Assembly: GCF_011386835.1 (NCBI RefSeq)
Contig: NC_088795.1
Coordinates: 17,341,441-17,405,440, forward strand
Origin: Chrysemys picta bellii
Taxonomy: Eukaryota > Chordata > Testudines > Emydidae
DNA: 64,000 bases
Direction: 5' to 3'
Part shown: positions 30,647-43,559 of the stretch, one piece after another
Layout of the letters: each line of letters begins with the position of its first letter
How positions within the stretch are numbered: the first letter of the stretch is position 1
The notes under the pieces: model-generated
Databases searched by the model: none
What the model was told of the DNA's origin: nothing
The model's input: only the letters and a program-made list of their open reading frames with translations
Translations under genes and position numbers: made by a program

Positions 30647-32359
30647 GCAGTTCATGAACAACTAGACTACCATCGTGTCCTGCAGTACAACACGTTGATG
30701 TCTACAATGCAATTTCTTCCTCTTTAACTCTGGTTTCAACTGTGCATGCTATGTCATTACTAGAGATAAACCCACACAAAACTCTGTATCTGAGCCATCC
30801 CCCGGAACTTGGGAGAAATTCAGCGTCAGTGCATGTTAACCCCAATATGATAACTTATTTAATCAGATTTGCTGTGACATTCTTGCCACATTACTTATCA
30901 GGCCCAAGAAGAAACCTCTCATTCCGGGATATGTAGCATGGTGTCATTTATCATGTAGATTATGGACCTTTGTATTTGTCATGCAGCACTTCTTATCTTA
31001 AGTATGCATGCCCTGATTGACATGATTTCCAATGGCCATGCCTCCTTTTGTGAGGATCTGTTAGAAAGTCACTGTCCACTTTGAGTGCATGGAAGAAAAA
31101 CTTGATTCCCTCTGGCCAATGTTTGAGCAGTGTGCAAGATTCGAATCGTGTAAACTAGTGAGTTCATTTGAATCAATCATCCTCAGTGAACTATCCTGGA
31201 TATAAATTAACAAGAACAATATTTCCCTTAGAAATGTGAACAAAGGGGATCTCAAAGTGCACAAACCTATATGCTCACACACGGAGAGACACCATACCTG
31301 ATTCACAGGGCACACTGAAGTCAGGGCACGTTAGCATTGACACAATGAGGCTCTGATGCATTCCATATACACAGGTTCTTATCATACTAATCACATGAGA
31401 GAGAGACATCCAAAAAATGGCTTCTCCCAAAGAAAGCTGGAGGCATTTAGTGAGCAGGCTGAGGACTCTGGGTATATCATTTGTGTCCCAGGCATTTCAC
31501 TTAGGGGAAGCCAGAGCCCACAAGCCAAAGGCAGCTAGGGATCTGGGGATGTTGCTGCTGGGTCATTATTTTGAGCTGGAGAATCTGAAGACTGGTTCTT
31601 ACATTTACACTCAAAAGAGAAACATGGAATTTAACTGAAGAAGCAACTTTTCATTAGGAAAGCCAGCATATATGGAGCAATATGCGGCAGTATTGGAGCA
31701 GACAGGGCCCTCAGCAGACTACACATGAATCAAAGTAGCTGAAAGAGGAAAAGAACTAGGGAGGGGGAAAATCTGGTCCTGTAGCCACTAAAATGCACCA
31801 GTACCACCACGTAATAATAAAAAAAAACCCACAACCATTCCCATACATCCCATATATTCCTTCATCAGCAAAAATATTCCATTTTAATATGGACTAGAAA
31901 TGCTTTGAATCAGCAGGGCAGTGGGTTTAAATACCCAGTCCTACAAACTTCACACATGCAAACACTCATTCGGCCAATTCATCTTCTCTATGACCCAACT
32001 AATTTACATTAAATTACACTTGGGAAGAATTTAGCCCATAGACTTCAATGGGAGTTTTATGTCAGGATCAAGAACTATTTCTAATTATACAATTAATATT
32101 AGGTACAGATATCTGAGTATGTGTAAACTATAATTATATAGTCTACATGCCAGAACATCTCTAGACATATATATTACATATAATATTACAAACAGAAGCT
32201 GGGCATTTTGCAAATCTAGCTCATTGGATCTTGGTTTTGAAGCTGGGGAGTGCAATATTTTGTGGTGTTTCCAAGCTGAAGATGATGACAGGGCTTAGAA
32301 CAAAAGGTGCAGTTCGGTTATAGTTATGTATGAACAAAGTATGATGTTTTCCAGTGATG
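30647..32359. other. Sequence with no recognised gene
   Basis: Nothing recognised; the open frames of 60-84 codons look fortuitous. Confidence 0.4.
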
Positions 32360-32485
32360 GCATTTTTTTGTCATTGAAGTCACAGCTTCAAGTGCTCAGC
32401 ACTTCTGAAAATCAGACTTTCTTAGGTGCTAACATGGACTTAGGTGCCTAATTTTAAGAACCCAAGTTTCAAAAATTGGGCCTAA
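32360..32485. repeat. Dispersed palindromic repeat
   Basis: aagtgctcagcacttctgaa, aatcagactttcttaggtgc and caagtttcaaaaattgggcc show the inverted modules of the 'attttcaaaagtgct' family. Confidence 0.5.
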
Positions 32486-33418
32486 TTAATACTCACAGTA
32501 CTCTTGTGACATGATCACCTCATTTTATAAAGTTTTGCATGAACATCCTAGCCTTGAATTTCATAAAGTCACAGCCTGTGGTCCCACTTGCATTGTTTGC
32601 CCACTTGGCATATAGTTTCCACAACCATGCGCACACACAGCTATTTGCACATAACAAATAGGTAACAAAAGTGAATTCACAAAGGTGTGTAGACTTCAGC
32701 ATTTTGAAAATCTGGCCTTCACTTGGTGGAGGGTATGTGTACTGTGTAAATAAAATATATTTATCACAGAGCAGTCTACCAAAAAATCAAAACCGTATTA
32801 TGTAGAAGTTTAATTTCAATGTATCATGTTTGTCAGTAAGGTAAATCTTAAACTGTTTCTCTTTGGCGCTCAGTATCATTTTCACATCCTGTGGATCTTC
32901 TGGCGTTGGTTGTCTGGTACAACTCCTTTGAAGCAAGACCTTGGGATTTTTGCATACCTTTAAACAATTCTGGTGTCTATGGTTAAGAATGTGGCATTTC
33001 AGTATCCTGGACCCACCCTTTCCACTTCCTCTCTTCACCACTTTTGGTGGTAAATAGACCTTTTTATACTTAACAAAAAATTTATTTCTATTTACTCTGG
33101 GTAAGAATTAAAGTGACCAGCAGCCTTACTTATGGAAGAGCATTGGGCAGAAGCAAAGGTGGCCTCTAATTGTGGTTTAAGCCTGAAAAAGTTTAAATGC
33201 AGAGTGAGTCTGGTTCACTGAACCTCAGCTATGTGTCCCAGAATATTTTCATTCTTTATGATGTGCTGAGCACATAATAGAAACGTGATCAATCCTGGAA
33301 ACATATTTTGAAATAAAAGAAGAATAAAACTCCAGCTATCGTACAGATGAGCTGATCCAGGGGTGTACACATCAGGATCCCGCCAAAGTTAGAATGTGAA
33401 GTTTGGATTGTTTTTGTT
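32486..33418. other. Sequence with no recognised gene
   Basis: Nothing recognised apart from a short tail of the palindromic family near 32700 (attttgaaaatctggcc). Confidence 0.4.
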
Positions 33419-33600
33419 TTGTTTGGAAATCTCTTCTTGCAAGGCTTCCACCATTTCACCACCCTCCTAATAATACGGTGTGTAAGAAGTATTTCCTTTA
33501 GCCATTTTAAGTATGTTGCTCTTCAGTTTCATTGGATGCCTTCTTTTTCTTGTATTTTCCAGGCCATTCAATAAGCTGTAACAGCCATAATTTCTTCCCC
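33419..33600 (-). mobile_element. Old CR1 3' coding remnant
   Basis: gtgtaagaagtatttccttt, agtttcattggatgccttct and tcttgtattttc resemble the CR1 ORF2 C-terminal/3' region in minus orientation. Heavily diverged. Confidence 0.5.
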
Positions 33601-33618
33601 ACCCCACCAGTTTTCTGT

Positions 33619-34050
33619 ATATCATAGATTTTAAGATCAGAAGGGACCATGAAGATCAACTAGTCTAACCTCTGGCATAACACAGACCATAGAATTTCAC
33701 CCAGTAGTTCCTGGATGTAGCCCAACAACTTGTGATTGAATTAGAATATGGCTTTTAGAAAGGCATGCAGTCTTGATTGAAAGACTCTAGCTAATGGAGA
33801 GGTCCCTACATCTCTAGGCAATCTGGTCCAATAGTTAATTCCCTTCTCCATTAAAAACTTCCAGTTTCCTATTTCCAGTCTGAACATTTAACTTCCAACC
33901 ATTTGGTCTTGTCCTGCCTTTGCCTGCTAAATTAAAGAGTATTCCATCTTTTCCCATGTAGGTACTTACAGACTGTGATCAAACCCACCTTGTATCCTTG
34001 TTTTGATAATAAAAATAGATTTAGGCTCCTTTCATTTATCAGATAAAACC
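33619..34050 (-). mobile_element. CR1 LINE 3' fragment
   Basis: tcatagattttaagatcaga, agggaccatgaagatcaact and tctaggcaatctggtcc match the minus-strand CR1 tail pattern of 25094 and 6527, with more divergence. Confidence 0.8.
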
Positions 34051-34074
34051 TTTGTCTATTCTTTGTTTATCTCT

Positions 34075-34345
34075 CACCTTGACAGCCTCCTCCCTTTGAT
34101 GTCTTCACTTCCCACCTCATTCCTTTCAAGTATATCCAAAATGTTATTGGTAAATACATCATCTTAAGTTCATGAGTGCAGGAGACTGGACTAGATGACA
34201 TCTCAAGATCCCTTCCAGTACTACGACTCTACGATCTTCAGCTGTAACTAGGACCATGTTGCTCCCTTTCTGAATCTCTGCAACGGCTTCTTCTTGTCAA
34301 ATTCATCTTCGTTTCTGCACAATTCTCTTCCACCAATGGATGCAT
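34075..34345 (+). mobile_element. L2-like LINE remnant with a CR1 tail inserted
   Basis: caagtatatccaaaatgtta and accatgttgctccctttctg align in order with 48510-48600, which suggests a shared LINE family. A CR1 tail piece (gactggactagatgacatct ... actctacgatc, about 34170-34233) sits in the middle. Confidence 0.45.
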
Positions 34346-34840
34346 CCAGGTTTAGAGGTTCTGGGAGTTCTGGGAGTAGTAGCATCTCCCATTTCTAAAG
34401 ATAACATGTGACAGATTAGTTGTGTATCACACTCAAGAATGGTTACTCCAAAAATTTGGCATATCTATTTACGTGACTTCAAAATGCAGGTCTGCCTTAT
34501 GAAGGAATTAGCATATTTGGGGAAACAGTTTGGATCAAAGATTGACACGTCCCCCACTCGTGATTGATATTTACTCTTGGTCAGTTGGAGAACTGACACA
34601 GATGTTTGAAGTTGGAGGAGGAATTAGTATTGCAGCAAAACTGTTAAAAGATTATTCCTCAAATATGGAAATTAGTACTCCCCATTGACCCAAAGTTTCC
34701 CCTTTTGGTGCAACACATTTTTTCATTAGCTGTGTGAGGCTGTCAGAAGACATTAAACCAGGTGTTTAGATGCCCTCCACATCAAACTCTCTCTTACAAC
34801 ACAGAATGAAAGGTTTGGACAATTGAAGTTTTAATGTGAC
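34346..34840. other. Sequence with no recognised gene
   Basis: No conserved coding sequence or repeat recognised. Confidence 0.4.
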
Positions 34841-35354
34841 TGTGAAGGAGCAGAGAGACTGCAGCCACGCACAGCAGGGGTTAAAGAATGCCTGTGGGTT
34901 CAGCTAGCCCTGCCCCATTATACCTGCAGCCAATGCCAGGCCTGGAGGGGGGAGAAAAGAAGGGAGCCTGGCTCAGTCAGGGGCTGACTGGCAAAGAGGC
35001 AGGAGCTCTCTGGATGCCTGCTTGAAGGCACAGACCTGCAACCCGCCTGCCAAGACAGCGACTGGAGGCAAGTAAGTTTTCCCTGGCAAAGGAGAACCTA
35101 CAAAGGAAGCCCCAACTGCGGGGCAACTGGACTAGCGAGGGCCATGCCCCAAACTAAAATGACTTGCATAGGGAGCAGGCCAGGAAAACAGGCCCTGAAC
35201 CACCCTTCAAGGCTGGGAGAAAGATCCATGTCCCCTGTTTAGGGGTTGAGCAACACAGGGCCCTGGGCCAGGACCTGAGGGAGAAGGAGGGGTCAGGTCC
35301 CCCCAGTCACTGATCTAGCCACGAGGCTGCCCGGCCAATGAGGGCCCTATCACA
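34841..35354. mobile_element. Candidate solo LTR, 514 bp
   Basis: Begins tgtgaaggagcagagagact and ends gccctatcaca, so it has TG...CA ends. Flanks gtgac (34836-34840) and gtgaa (35355-35359) are a 4-of-5 target duplication. GC-rich against A/T-rich flanks. No internal retroviral genes are nearby, so it would be a solo LTR of a Gypsy-type or endogenous retroviral element. Confidence 0.5.
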
Positions 35355-35359
35355 GTGAA

Positions 35360-36604
35360 GTTGATACTTTAAATACCAGAGGGCCCTATATTTGATCTGT
35401 ATGGATCCTTGGACTTGCTTTGCCATTTTATTGTATTACTTTATTGAGGGAATATTATTTCTGTGCTATATTCCTCATGTGGTTCTAGTTTATTACATTG
35501 AAAGGCAGTTAGTTAATACTTAAGGAGCTGAACTGAAATATGGACCTAGAATCAGGATTGTAATGGAGTCCATTCCCTCTCAGCTAATTCATATAATTGG
35601 ATGAAAAACAAGTGTAATACAATTTGTTCACCCAGAATGTCGAATGCTCATTCTGCATTGGAACCCTGCCAAAAATTCTGGTGAAAGAAAACGAGGACAA
35701 CAAATGAAATAAAGGAAATTTTCTATTAACCTTGTCAAAGATAGTGATGTTACTGTAGCAAGAGAGGGCATTGTGAGATGATGAATAGTAAATCAAACTA
35801 ATTCTGGGTTGACTTCTGCCAGATAAGCCATCATTTAACCATTTATTCTACTTCCATCTGTAAATGAGGTTTAGCTATGTGTTGTCAGATAGTGCTAGAC
35901 TGTTTCAACTCTGTCTGAACTCTTACCTTAATTTTGCAATATTATTCAGTGTCATGACAGAAAATCACATTTTTAGGTGCAATATACCCTAATTCCATCA
36001 TGGTTGCACTCTTTTCATTTGTATCTCCTTGCAATTCTCTAAATGGAACTAGGCAATCTAACCACATCATATCAGGTCAGATGCATCGATATGAGTTGCC
36101 CGTCAGATTTAAAATAAAGTAATTTACTGTAGAACGTCGGTTCAAGATTTTTCTCTGCTCTGGTAACTCCTTATAGTTACACTCAGAAGTGTCAGCTGAA
36201 ATCATTTTCTTATCTCATCTGTAATGAAACTTGTCATTCTCTATGACTGTTGTTTTTGGTCCCAGGAAACCAGTAAGCACATGTGTGATTTTATGCATGT
36301 GAGTTGCTGCATCAGGCCATTAATCACGATACACCTTCCCTGTGGAAATCTCCACCCAGTGATATTAGGGATGTTGTCATTCTTGAAGCTTTAATAATTA
36401 ATTTATTATACATCTTCTGTAAAGTTCTTTGAAATATCCTGGTATAAGATAATATGACCCTGCTCTCGTTGCAATCCATAGCAGCAACAACATTGATTTC
36501 AATGGGAACAGGATCTGATCCTTTTAAGTCAGCATTGGTAGAAAGTAATATCAGTCAAACACTAATGCCTTTTATTGCAACTCTTTTCCTTGGCCCTTTA
36601 AAAA
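35360..36604. other. A/T-rich sequence with no recognised gene
   Basis: Nothing recognised. Confidence 0.4.
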
Positions 36605-36715
36605 TACATTTCAGGTGGGAATTTCAAAAGTACTCAATATTGGAACTTTCATCGACTTTAATGAGAGCAGAGTTAGGCCAAAGTTGAGCACTTTGGAAAA
36701 TCTTGCTCTTAAAAT
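36605..36715. repeat. Dispersed palindromic repeat
   Basis: ggaatttcaaaagtactcaa against ttgagcactttggaaaatct around a catcgactttaatgaga centre. Confidence 0.6.
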
Positions 36716-38674
36716 GTACTTTGTTATCCATTTTACTGTGATGGGCAGCACACTGGTATTTTATAAAATGGAACTAATGAATTTAAAACCTGTCCTAACT
36801 GCTTTGAAAGCAGAACTTTTTTTGCTATATATTTACGTTTCATTTTTGATTTTTGGGAGATGCATCTGAGATATTTCCTTGTGTTTTTGAATGTAACCCA
36901 TAATTATTTATGAGGCGTACACAATAATTAATGTGTATGCAACTGTTTCAATATCCTTCTTGTGTACAGAAATTATTTCCAACCCGCAATATTACAAGGG
37001 GTTGCCTTGCTTTCTGTGCAATAAAAAGGTAAATTTAAAAATAAAATAGAAATTGAACAAGCAACGAGTTGTATATAGGAGCTTAGACTTTATACCAGGT
37101 CCTTATCCTTTTACCCATAGGACTATGGTGACCATTGTTGCCTCGTCATAAAATGCCCTGCATGGTGATGCAATGGCACTTCCAGAAGCAGCACACCTTC
37201 TGTTACTAACAGGAATCACTGAAGCACACAATCTGCCTTGCCACCCCTTGAAGGTGTGTGAGTGAGGGCAGAATTTAGCCATAATCTCTGCAAAGGTCTT
37301 CCAGTGTAGTTTGGGAACTGAGATCAGGCTGATTTAATAGCATTACTGCAAATATACAGCTAGTGATCCGGAGTCTCAGTTTCCTTCCAAAAAGCTGATG
37401 AGGCTGTTTGTTATCCCCTCAGAGTAAATGCCATCTATGCAGCTGATCAAGCAGATATTCTGCCCTGAAATGAAGTCTACAGCAAAGAATTTACAAGAAG
37501 ACTGGCATAACGAGAATAGCTACTTATCAGGCACATTGTCTAATAACTCGAAGCAAGTTGAGATAAGAAGATCCAAAGCCGCAAAGCATGGCGAGAAGAC
37601 ACCTGAACGTAGTGGTAGATAGCTAAGCTATCCTCTACAGATAACTCTGAGATCTTTTTAGCCCTGTAATCAGTTAGAATGTGGCTGTGATTGGAAATAG
37701 CTGCTATTTTATTTCCAGATGTATTTTAAAGTGTAGTTTTTCTGCTACAAAGCCCTGTAGACCAGATCATGAGCCAAGGTCCGTTCCCAAGCAGGGGAGA
37801 TGGGTTGTATGAGGGGTCCTCCCCTCATAGGTTACAGCATCGGTGGGAAAGCAGCTTCTACGGGGCTGCATCTTCCCTCCCCGCACATGTAGGAAGCAAA
37901 GGATGGCGTATGGGCAGAGCTGTGACTCTGTCTCTCTCGACGTACCAGGGGAGTGAGCTGTGCCAGTTAAAGAGCTGCCTGAGCCGAATTCCCTTCTCGT
38001 GTATTTAGGGGAGCCAGGGACTGAATTCTGGCTTTCTGAACAACAGTACTTTCCCTGTTCTGCTCCGGGTGGCGCAACTCTGTACTGCATATTACGCAGG
38101 GCCAGTGGGAATGCTGTGATCTAGCCCTATGATTTGGTCCTGGCTGCTTTAAAAGTCACTTCCCTCCTGGGATACCATGGTGGCTGTGCTCTGCTGAGGC
38201 ATGCAAGTTAATAGCCCCTGGGTTTAGATGAGAGTGGGCTGGTAGCAGGCCATGCTCAGCGGTCTGAATGAGCTTGGATTTGGTGACCTTGAGGGCTGAC
38301 TGAGGCTTATTTATTTTTCCCAGGCTTTTTCAGAGGAGGGTTCCGAATAGTTTTGGAAGAGAACAAGAGGTATTTGTTTTGGTGGTTTAGGAAGCATTTG
38401 TGATTATTATAACTTACTGAGTTTGTTGTTGTGTTTACGATAATGGTACAGCACCAAGGTCCCTGGCAAAGCAATTTTTCTAAATATTTTAAATGATTTT
38501 TGCACAGACATGACCAATCCTCTTTTGGCTTTAACAAGGAAACCAATCTCATAAGTCATTCAGCTGACCGCATTCATCCTTGAACTACATCCACTGTAAC
38601 CTCATTCCATGAAATCCATTCACAATCTCTCTCTCTCTTTGATATTGCTCTTGAGCTAACAAAGACATATGCAT
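36716..38674. other. Sequence with no recognised gene
   Basis: No host exon or repeat recognised. 37740-38170 is more GC-rich than its neighbours; open frames there on both strands (107 and 79 codons) look fortuitous. Confidence 0.4.
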
Positions 38675-38935
38675 GAAGGGCCTGATTTTCAGAAGTGCTG
38701 GGTATCTGCAACTCCAGTGGAAATCAGTGAGAACTGCAGGCGCTCAGCATCTCTGAAAATGAGGTACTAAGGACACAGACCAAATATTGAATCTTGGGTG
38801 CCTAACATGCCATATTGAGGCAAGGAAATAGAAGTGGCCTGATTTTCAGAGGTGCTGAATTCCCAAGCATCTGTTGACTTCAGTGGTAATTGTGGATGAT
38901 CAGCCTTTAGGGAAATTAGACCACTTTTATTCAGG
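38675..38935. repeat. Two adjacent palindromic repeats
   Basis: gcctgattttcagaagtgct against agcatctctgaaaatgaggt, followed by a second module ggcctgattttcagaggtgc. Centres read gaaatcagtgagaac and ttgacttcagtgg. Confidence 0.6.
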
Positions 38936-39584
38936 TTCTTGCCTATGGATTTAGGTGATTAGTATTAATCACATTTTGGCCATTGCTGCTGCCTTCTTGT
39001 TGTTGGGTTTCCCCTGAATGTACAGTACTGTATGTTACAATATAGCTCCACGTACTGTACTTGACTTCCACCCTTTGATGAGGTGCTACAAATTCTCCTG
39101 CCACATCACCCTGACATGCCCTCTGGATGTGTACCCAGAAGAATACCGAGAGAGTAGTTCCTGTGCCCCGTGACTTCAGGGCTGGCCTGGCAGTGAAGGT
39201 CAGCTCCTTATTCCCTCTCACCACTCCCCTTCATCTCACTACACACCCAGAGAAGGGTTAGACGGAATCTGGGCCCTAATTTTCAGGGGTTACCGTATTG
39301 CAAATAATATACTGTAAAATAATTCAGGACCGCAAAGCCCTGTCTCTGCGCAACTGCTCTTTCCCAGGAAGGGCTTTCCAGACCTGCAGGATCGCACTGA
39401 TTTCCTGTAAAGAAGGTGCTCTTTTCCTGCAGAAAAGGAAGAATTTGATGAAAACAGGAATTTCTATTACCCCCAAAAAAGTAAATGTGTTTTTTCTGAA
39501 CTTTAGCATCATACTTACTATTTATAAAAACCATCTGATTCATTGATTAAGATTTGCTGATCTCTTACTTCATGTTGGTGACCA
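38936..39584. other. Sequence with no recognised gene
   Basis: Nothing recognised. A short palindromic tract gtacagtactgtatgttac lies near 39019. Confidence 0.4.
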
Positions 39585-39592
39585 TTTCCAAA

Positions 39593-39892
39593 CAGGAGCG
39601 CTGCCAGCTTTTCTGCCGCCCTAGGCGGTGGAAGGTCCCACCCCGAAATGCCGCCCCCCACAGAGGCAGCGGAAGGTCCTGCCACCGAAATACCGCCGCA
39701 GTCACCGCCCCCCAAATTGTAGTGCCCTAGGCGACCGTCTAGGTCGCCTAATGGGTTGTATTCATAGATTCATAGATTCTAGGACTGGAAGGGACCTCGA
39801 GAGGTCATCGAGTCCAGTCCCCTGCCCTCATGGCAGGACCAAATACTGTCTAGAATTGGGTTCTAGACAGCAACAGGCTTGCGCCGGCCCTG
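39593..39892. mobile_element. hAT element with a CR1 tail inside
   Basis: Begins caggagcgctgccag and ends cttgcgccggccctg; flanked by an exact 8-bp duplication tttccaaa at 39585-39592 and 39893-39900. Shares gccctaggc and ctaggtcgcctaa blocks with the copy at 58277-58546, so the two belong to one family. A CR1 3' piece (39761-39853) interrupts it. Confidence 0.88.
39761..39853 (-). mobile_element. CR1 3' tail nested in a hAT element
   Basis: tcatagattctaggactgga, agggacctcgagaggtcatc and caaatactgtctag are identical in type to the tail at 59754. Severely 5'-truncated (about 90 bp). Confidence 0.85.
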
Positions 39893-39900
39893 TTTCCAAA

Positions 39901-40327
39901 TGATACCCAGCTGATTCCAGCTACCTATGTAAGATGTATGAGTGAATGGTAAAGGGTGTGGTGCTAACTAATGCCTGAAAGCAAGGAAGCAAATGAAATT
40001 TGACATTCGCCTAGGGAAGAAATAAGGATCCCTTGAGCACCCCATAATTTTCACAGCATGGGAACCAAATATTGCAGTTTTGATGTTTAATGTAGCTCAC
40101 TACAACTGCATGCATGCCTCTGGGTTTAAATTAGGGAAGGATCTGGTCCCAGTGTCCAATCCTGCAAAACGAATGCAGCCAAAATGTTGATTGAAATCAG
40201 TGGGAGTTTTACCTGTGGGAGGACTTCTGGGATGAGACTTCTAGGAGGACTTCTGGGATGGGTTGGGTTCATAAACCAACATTTTTCAACCGTGGGGCAA
40301 AGATTTACAGAAACTTGTTTCCCAAAT
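39901..40327. other. Sequence with no recognised gene
   Basis: Nothing recognised. A short duplicated phrase aggacttctgggatg occurs near 40220 and 40245. Confidence 0.4.
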
Positions 40328-40625
40328 AAGTGGCCTGATTTTGAAAAGTGCTGAGCACCCAGCAACTCCCATTGAAGTCAGTGGGAGCTGCTGCCCGCTC
40401 AGCACTTTTAAATCAGGCCACAGATACTTTGTGCCAAAATAAAAGCCTAACTACTTAGGCCCCTCTGGCACCTAAGTAAAATGGCCTGATTTTCAAAGGT
40501 GCTGTATCACTACAGCTCCGGTTGCCATAACTAGTGGCAATCAGACTAGTTTGATTTGCAGCCGTTCAGAAAATCATGCCACCTTTATTTAGGTGCCCCT
40601 ATGTGAATTTTGGAACCGTAAGCAT
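40328..40625. repeat. Long composite palindromic repeat
   Basis: gcctgattttgaaaagtgct and agcacttttaaatcaggcca form complementary arms around attgaagtcagtgggag. A second module (ggcctgattttcaaaggtgc ... aaaatcatgcc) follows. It is the clearest copy of the family in the window. Confidence 0.7.
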
Positions 40626-40737
40626 CCAGAACTAAAAATTTCAGCCATCGTCTTAAAGCTTTGCAGAGACTAATTAAAGCCATTCTGCTCACCTGAGATG
40701 TATCTGTACAGAAATCTAGAAGGTAGTGGTAGCTGCG

Positions 40738-40855
40738 ATTCTGTCTATACTACAAACTTGTGCCAGCAAAAGCTATGTTGGTCAGGGAGTGATTTGTGAA
40801 AAACATAGGTGTGCTGGCAAAAGACCCTAGTGTAGATGCAGTTATACCAGCAATA
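40738..40855. mobile_element. Harbinger-like MITE fragment
   Basis: ctgtctatactacaaacttg, agcaaaagctatgttggtca and accctagtgtagatgcagtt resemble the reptile MITE with 'gtctacactacaaa' ends. The right boundary is unclear. Confidence 0.5.
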
Positions 40856-40861
40856 CTACAC

Positions 40862-41325
40862 TTTTGGAGGGCAGGAGGGGGATCGGGGCTGGGGCAGGGG
40901 GTTGGGGCCCGGGATGGGGTCAGGGGTGCAGGCTCCAGGCGGCTCCCAGATGCAGCAGCATGTCCCCCCCCATGTGGACGCACGGCCGGGTGGCTCTGCA
41001 AGCCGCCCCGTCTGCAGGTGCCGCCCCTGCAGCTCCCATTGGCCATGGTTCCTAGCCAATGGGAGCTGCGGGGGCAGTGCTTGGTGGAGAGGCAGTGTGT
41101 GGAGCCCCCTGGCTGCCCCTATGCATAGGAGCCAGAGGGAGGACATGCCAGCTGCTTCCCTGGAGCCACGCAGCGTGGAGACTAGCAGGGAGCCTGCCAG
41201 TCCCGCTGCGCAGCGCCACCAACTGGACAGTCAATGTCCCGGTCAGCAGTGCTGACCGGAGCCGCCAGGATCCCTTTTTGACCAGGTGTTCCAGTTGAAA
41301 ACCAGATACCTGGTCCCCCGGTCCA
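40862..41325. repeat. GC-rich repeat with a CCAAT palindrome
   Basis: A GC-rich block ending ccaggtgttccagttgaaaa and ccagatacctggtc, which resembles the end of the TAGGGTGACC hAT type (see 25141). It contains cagctcccattggc and gccaatgggagctg as inverted arms (41030-41068). Boundaries and superfamily are not established. The 80-140-codon frames inside are compositional. Confidence 0.5.
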
Positions 41326-43559
41326 TATACAAGGCGACAGAATACCTTTAATAGAGGGTAAAGGCATAAGGAGAAATTAGTCCATTCAAACTTAACATAT
41401 TTGGCTGGATGAAGAGAAAATACTCCGGTGTGCCAACTCAGTAAATGTTTAATTTGGAGGCATATATTTCCACATCTGGCTTGTGTTTAAATACTGTAAA
41501 TATTACTTCTTTCACTTTTAATTTCACTTTTTTCAATGCAAATTTCAGTTTTAACAAAAAATAAAAATCTCAGTGGAAAGATTTGCATTTTCTACAACAC
41601 TAAACAAACTAGCTCTATACATCTGAAATAAGGAAATGGAACCTGCCAATTGTCAAAATTCCAAAAGGGGGAAATTGCAAATGTCGGAAGATTAACTGTC
41701 ATCTGTCTAGATGCAGCGTTATGATAATCTGAAAATGCAGAACAATAGGGAAAACATTTTACAAACAGGCCAAATGCTTGTTTTGAATTCGATTTGGATT
41801 GCAATTTCCATGTGCAATTCAGTAGAAATTATTCATGTATGTTTACTTCCGTGAAGACAGTGTTATGTTGCGCAGACAGATGCATGAGGAAATCAGATCT
41901 AAACATGATGATTCTCTTTCCTCTTGCTGATTCTCTGAGAATAAAGGGAAAACTTTGCAGTAATCATCTATGTACTCACTTATTCAGAGGAAGCTCTGCA
42001 GAGCAGAAGATCAAGTACTGTGTGTATTTGTATATGTAATATAGTAATGCCTACAAGCACTACAGCTTTCGTTCACTCTTAATATGGATCAGAAGGTATA
42101 TTGGATTCATCTTGACAATGCCTAGGCACTGGTGTTCTGTGACTGCTATTTATCAAGCTATTCTTAATCATCTCATTAAATTGTGCTTCCCCATCTATTT
42201 GCTGCTTCCACCTAATGTCTCTCATCTTATACTTTAGGAATATGGGACTGGAAGGAACCTGCTGGATCATGTATAATATATGTAATAACAATAATAATCA
42301 TAGTAATAATAACAATAGTTAATGGATTCGGTCCAAAATCCCTATTCATGCCTAAATTAATCCCTATTTAGGGAAAGGTAAGCACATGCTTAAGCGTTTT
42401 CCTGAATTGAGGCCTTAATTTATTAATGTTTCTGCAGTGTTTTCAGAATGTAAAGCACTACATTAGTGCCAAATGTTACGTATCATGGTTTATTTCATTA
42501 TTATTTATTAAATACAAAAGCTATAAGAGTAACAAATGTGGGAAGCAGAATTTAAGTAGCACTGGAAAATAATGCATTTTGTCAAAACAAGTCATGCATG
42601 CAACTCTTCAATGTAGATAGGACAATAGGTCTTTCCATCATAATACACCATCAATGAATCTGCTTTGACTCAGTGTGCAGAGTTTCAGTGTACATTTTGT
42701 TGGCTCATTGGGTTATAATTTACCACCAAAACAAGTGTATGACATGTTTAGATTGACAATGTATAGAGTCCATGGGTTTTGTGACTATAATATTAACGAA
42801 AACATTGTGATTTCAGCTTCACTGTCTTATGTCATTCACAGTACAGTGTGGAGATCACCAAATAGTGTGTGACTTTCGTCATATAGTGGTGTCTGAGATA
42901 ACATTTTTCCTTATGCTTAGAATATGAAATAACTGGTTATAGTTAGTGTGACCTGACTTTTGGTTATACTGAATAACTAGTGTGTTCTTTAGTTGGTGGC
43001 TACATACTCTAGATACTGCAATCAATTTTTTCTGGATTATGTTGATAAATAATTGGGTTGTCTTGGTTGCTAGTGCTCTACATAAAGGAGTTCCTTTTTG
43101 GTGTCTGGATGTTTCTAAACTGGACACTTATAGAGTTCACTGGACACTTATAGAGTCTTGTCGTGAGCAAATTTTGTCCAGGATAGGATGCTGAAGCCCT
43201 CCTGGCCTGAGTAACAAATGGCCTGCACCTAGTCTAAAGGACCCAGTGGCTATTTCAGAATATCTTGTTAATCTCCAGGAACAGAAATTAATACAAAACA
43301 TCACTGGAAATCTCCGAATCTTGTTCTCTCCACTGATGTGTAGCTAAACCAGATGACTGGATCGTGATATCTTTAAAACATATTGCTATGGATGTTCTCG
43401 TCTTTATTCCCAACTTCAATTCTGACCTGCTTTTAGTGGGCAGCGAGATCTCAGAACTAGAACAAATAGCTTATGCCATCTGAAAGGTGCTGTTCAATGT
43501 TACGGGAGCATTTGCGTCAGAAGTATGTAATTTAAGTGTGCATGTTCTTATTATTCTTT
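41326..43559. other. A/T-rich sequence with no recognised gene
   Basis: A CR1 tail scrap (atatgggactggaaggaacc, about 42238), an (aat)n-like tract (42285-42315), a diverged palindrome (42320-42420) and a 20-bp tandem duplication (43121-43157) are the only features noted. Confidence 0.4.
43121..43157 (+). repeat. 20-bp tandem duplication
   Basis: tggacacttatagagttcac is followed directly by tggacacttatagagt. Confidence 0.9.

Noticed and set aside
40796..41298. Open frames of 79-139 codons on both strands
   Set aside because: They overlap each other in a GC-rich repeat without any recognisable domain.
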